Below are positions 62,813 through 64,000 of a DNA stretch of 64,000 nucleotides, piece by piece; within the stretch, counting starts at the first letter, position 1; each line of letters starts with the position of its first letter. The stretch is from positions 2,728,001-2,792,000 of the forward strand of contig CAUWAG010000003.1 of NCBI GenBank assembly GCA_963556695.1. The letters are read 5' to 3'. This DNA is from Anthostomella pinea. Its lineage: Eukaryota > Ascomycota > Sordariomycetes > Xylariales > Xylariaceae. The notes under the pieces are model-generated. The model did not search any database and was not told the DNA's origin. It was given only the letters and a program-made list of their open reading frames with translations. The position numbers and the translations under genes were made by a program.

Positions 62813-63202
62813 TGCATGATATGCGCGCTCGCTGTGTGTCCAGGTGATTCGGTGTCTGGCCGAGGTGTGTTAGAAATGTCGTTCGTTGGTGCTCAACGAC
62901 CAGAATTATAGCGACTGACAGGTAACAAGCGATGACTGTCGCAAGAGGTTACGGGTAGGGCATTCCGGTCGGGCCAAGTTGGTCAGTGTCTTGGATTGGA
63001 TCATGCCCTCATGAACGAGCTCGGGATTGACGTCGGTGCCGTTCTGCCAGGGCGACCCTCCTTTCCAGTCAAGTGTCTAAAGGGGCCCTCGAAGCTCATG
63101 GTGAAGATCTTGGGCCACTGTTGGCGCGACTCAACCGTGTCGTCAGCTCATATGTACATCTGTCAGGTCTCCTGCTCGTGGGCCGAGTGCCATCTGCTTG
63201 GA

Positions 63203-63525
63203 TCAGGATGCCCCAGGTGATGGCCCATTGCTGCAGAGAGACAACGCGGCCGCGAATTTCCTTGGGCGGGACTTCTGACTGGTAGACTTGTACGATGGAG
63301 GAGGCGACACATACACAAAAGCCAGCGATAACGCGACCGGCGCAAAGCATGCCAACGCTCTTGGAAGCACATTGGATGCTAGTTTTGGTTAGTAAATGAG
63401 GTTGGGATGAACCGACATGTTCCAAGGTCGACTTACATTGAGCCGATGATCCAAAGCACGCGAGCAACCTGGAGAGCGACCTTTCGGGAGTACTTGTCGG
63501 CAATGAAAGAGCTGCTTGCCGAGCT
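63203..63525 (-). pseudogene. MFS sugar transporter, two exons (later part)
   Basis: Exon B' (63437-63525) encodes SSFIADKYSRKVALQVARVL and WIIGS, ending at a GTAAGTCGAC donor. After an intron ending in ACTAG (63379), the next exon (63203-63378) encodes IQCASKSVGMLCAGRVIAGF, then VYQSEVPPKEIRGRVVSLQQ and WAITWGILIQ, the PESPR-type/RGR loop of fungal hexose transporters. It overlaps the left-flank fragment (6436-6729) only in exon B. The copies differ at many positions, so they come from different paralogues or have diverged. Sequence after GILIQ is unrelated. Confidence 0.7.
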
Positions 63526-64000
63526 TGCCACCTGCCGATGGTGGCAACAGGGAGAGCGGCCTGGCTATATCGAAGCCAGCTGAAGCCTAGGCAGAGCGTA
63601 GGGCGCGTGGAGTCCCTCGATGGTCTGTAAACAGGAAGAAAAACGTCGGTTCACTAGAAGGTTAGTGCCCACGGTCCCTCGGGCTGGGGAAGGGCCGAGG
63701 CTTAGCATCTTCGCGGTCAACGGGGATGCTGAAGTGGTCGCTCGTTGATCCTGCGACATCGTTCGAGTTGGGGGTCTATATATACCGAGACGGGGACCGC
63801 GGTCTCACGAACGACGTCGTTCTTATTCCATCGGACGGCTGACTTGGCGAAGGTTCACTTAGCGGCCGGGAGAGGAAAGTCTGTGACTCTCTCGATTGGC
63901 AAGGGTATGGGCGACGATGATCTGGAGCTAGTGCTGCTCAGCGGCCAGCAAGTTGGTCGGGTCGCCGGGCATATTGTTCACGTAGTTCTGGACGCGAGCC

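Noticed and set aside
1..64000. CRISPR array or prokaryotic operon structures
   Set aside because: The repeats at 4.1-9.1 kb have variable spacing and no unique-spacer pattern, and the gene structures are clearly eukaryotic with introns.
1..64000. Starship-type giant mobile element
   Set aside because: No tyrosine-recombinase captain (DUF3435-type) or characteristic cargo order is visible in the window, although its edges may lie outside.

Overview
The window reads as nuclear DNA of a filamentous ascomycete (Pezizomycotina, probably a Sordariomycete). The support is short GT-AG introns of 47-120 bp, fungal families (HET protein, NRPS-like reductase, Rpd3-type deacetylase with a long acidic tail, GPI-anchored wall protein, Mtc1) and an AT-rich tract that looks like repeat-induced point mutation (RIP). 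The species cannot be named from the sequence alone.

The layout is a gene-bearing core between two decayed flanks. The core (about 15.8-52.9 kb) holds, in order: a GPI-anchored secreted protein (+), a flavin-dependent halogenase-like enzyme (-), a nucleotidyltransferase-like protein (-), proteasome lid subunit RPN11 (-), a glutathione S-transferase (-), histone deacetylase RPD3 (+), two tandem paralogous W-rich proteins (+), an NRPS-like A-T-R gene broken by a stop and a frameshift (-), a HET-domain gene with apparent lesions (+), ribosomal protein L23/uL14 (+), a large disordered nuclear protein (-) and MTC1 (+). For RPN11, GST, RPD3, L23, MTC1, the GPI protein, the halogenase-like gene and the nuclear protein I placed splice sites by hand, and every spliced length is a multiple of three.

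The second W-rich paralogue is split by a 2.2-kb AT-rich element with roughly 50-bp terminal inverted repeats. Two solo LTRs of normal base composition, each with a perfect 5-bp target duplication (CTTAC and CTTTA), are nested in it. A Ty3/gypsy integrase relic lies between the two paralogues.

The flanks (1-11 kb and 53.9-64 kb) are the most unusual part. They are patchworks of truncated pieces of otherwise conserved genes: PEX13, Pumilio, a RAD7-like zinc motif, Siw14-type phosphatase, OTU1, a sugar transporter, a short-chain dehydrogenase, a GT2 polysaccharide synthase, an ankyrin repeat, a C2H2/coiled-coil protein in five partial copies, and several lysine- or acid-rich nuclear-type proteins. 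Every piece I could read lies on the minus strand in both flanks, and many keep introns and GTAAGT donor sites. Related blocks occur in both flanks. A 19-26-bp motif (core CCGGGCATCACGGGTTGCC) recurs 14 times between 4.1 and 9.1 kb, always in the same orientation, often in pairs 30 bp apart and partly inside introns. One-directional capture of gene fragments (Helitron- or Pack-type) and decay of a cluster are both possible; no transposase gene is visible.
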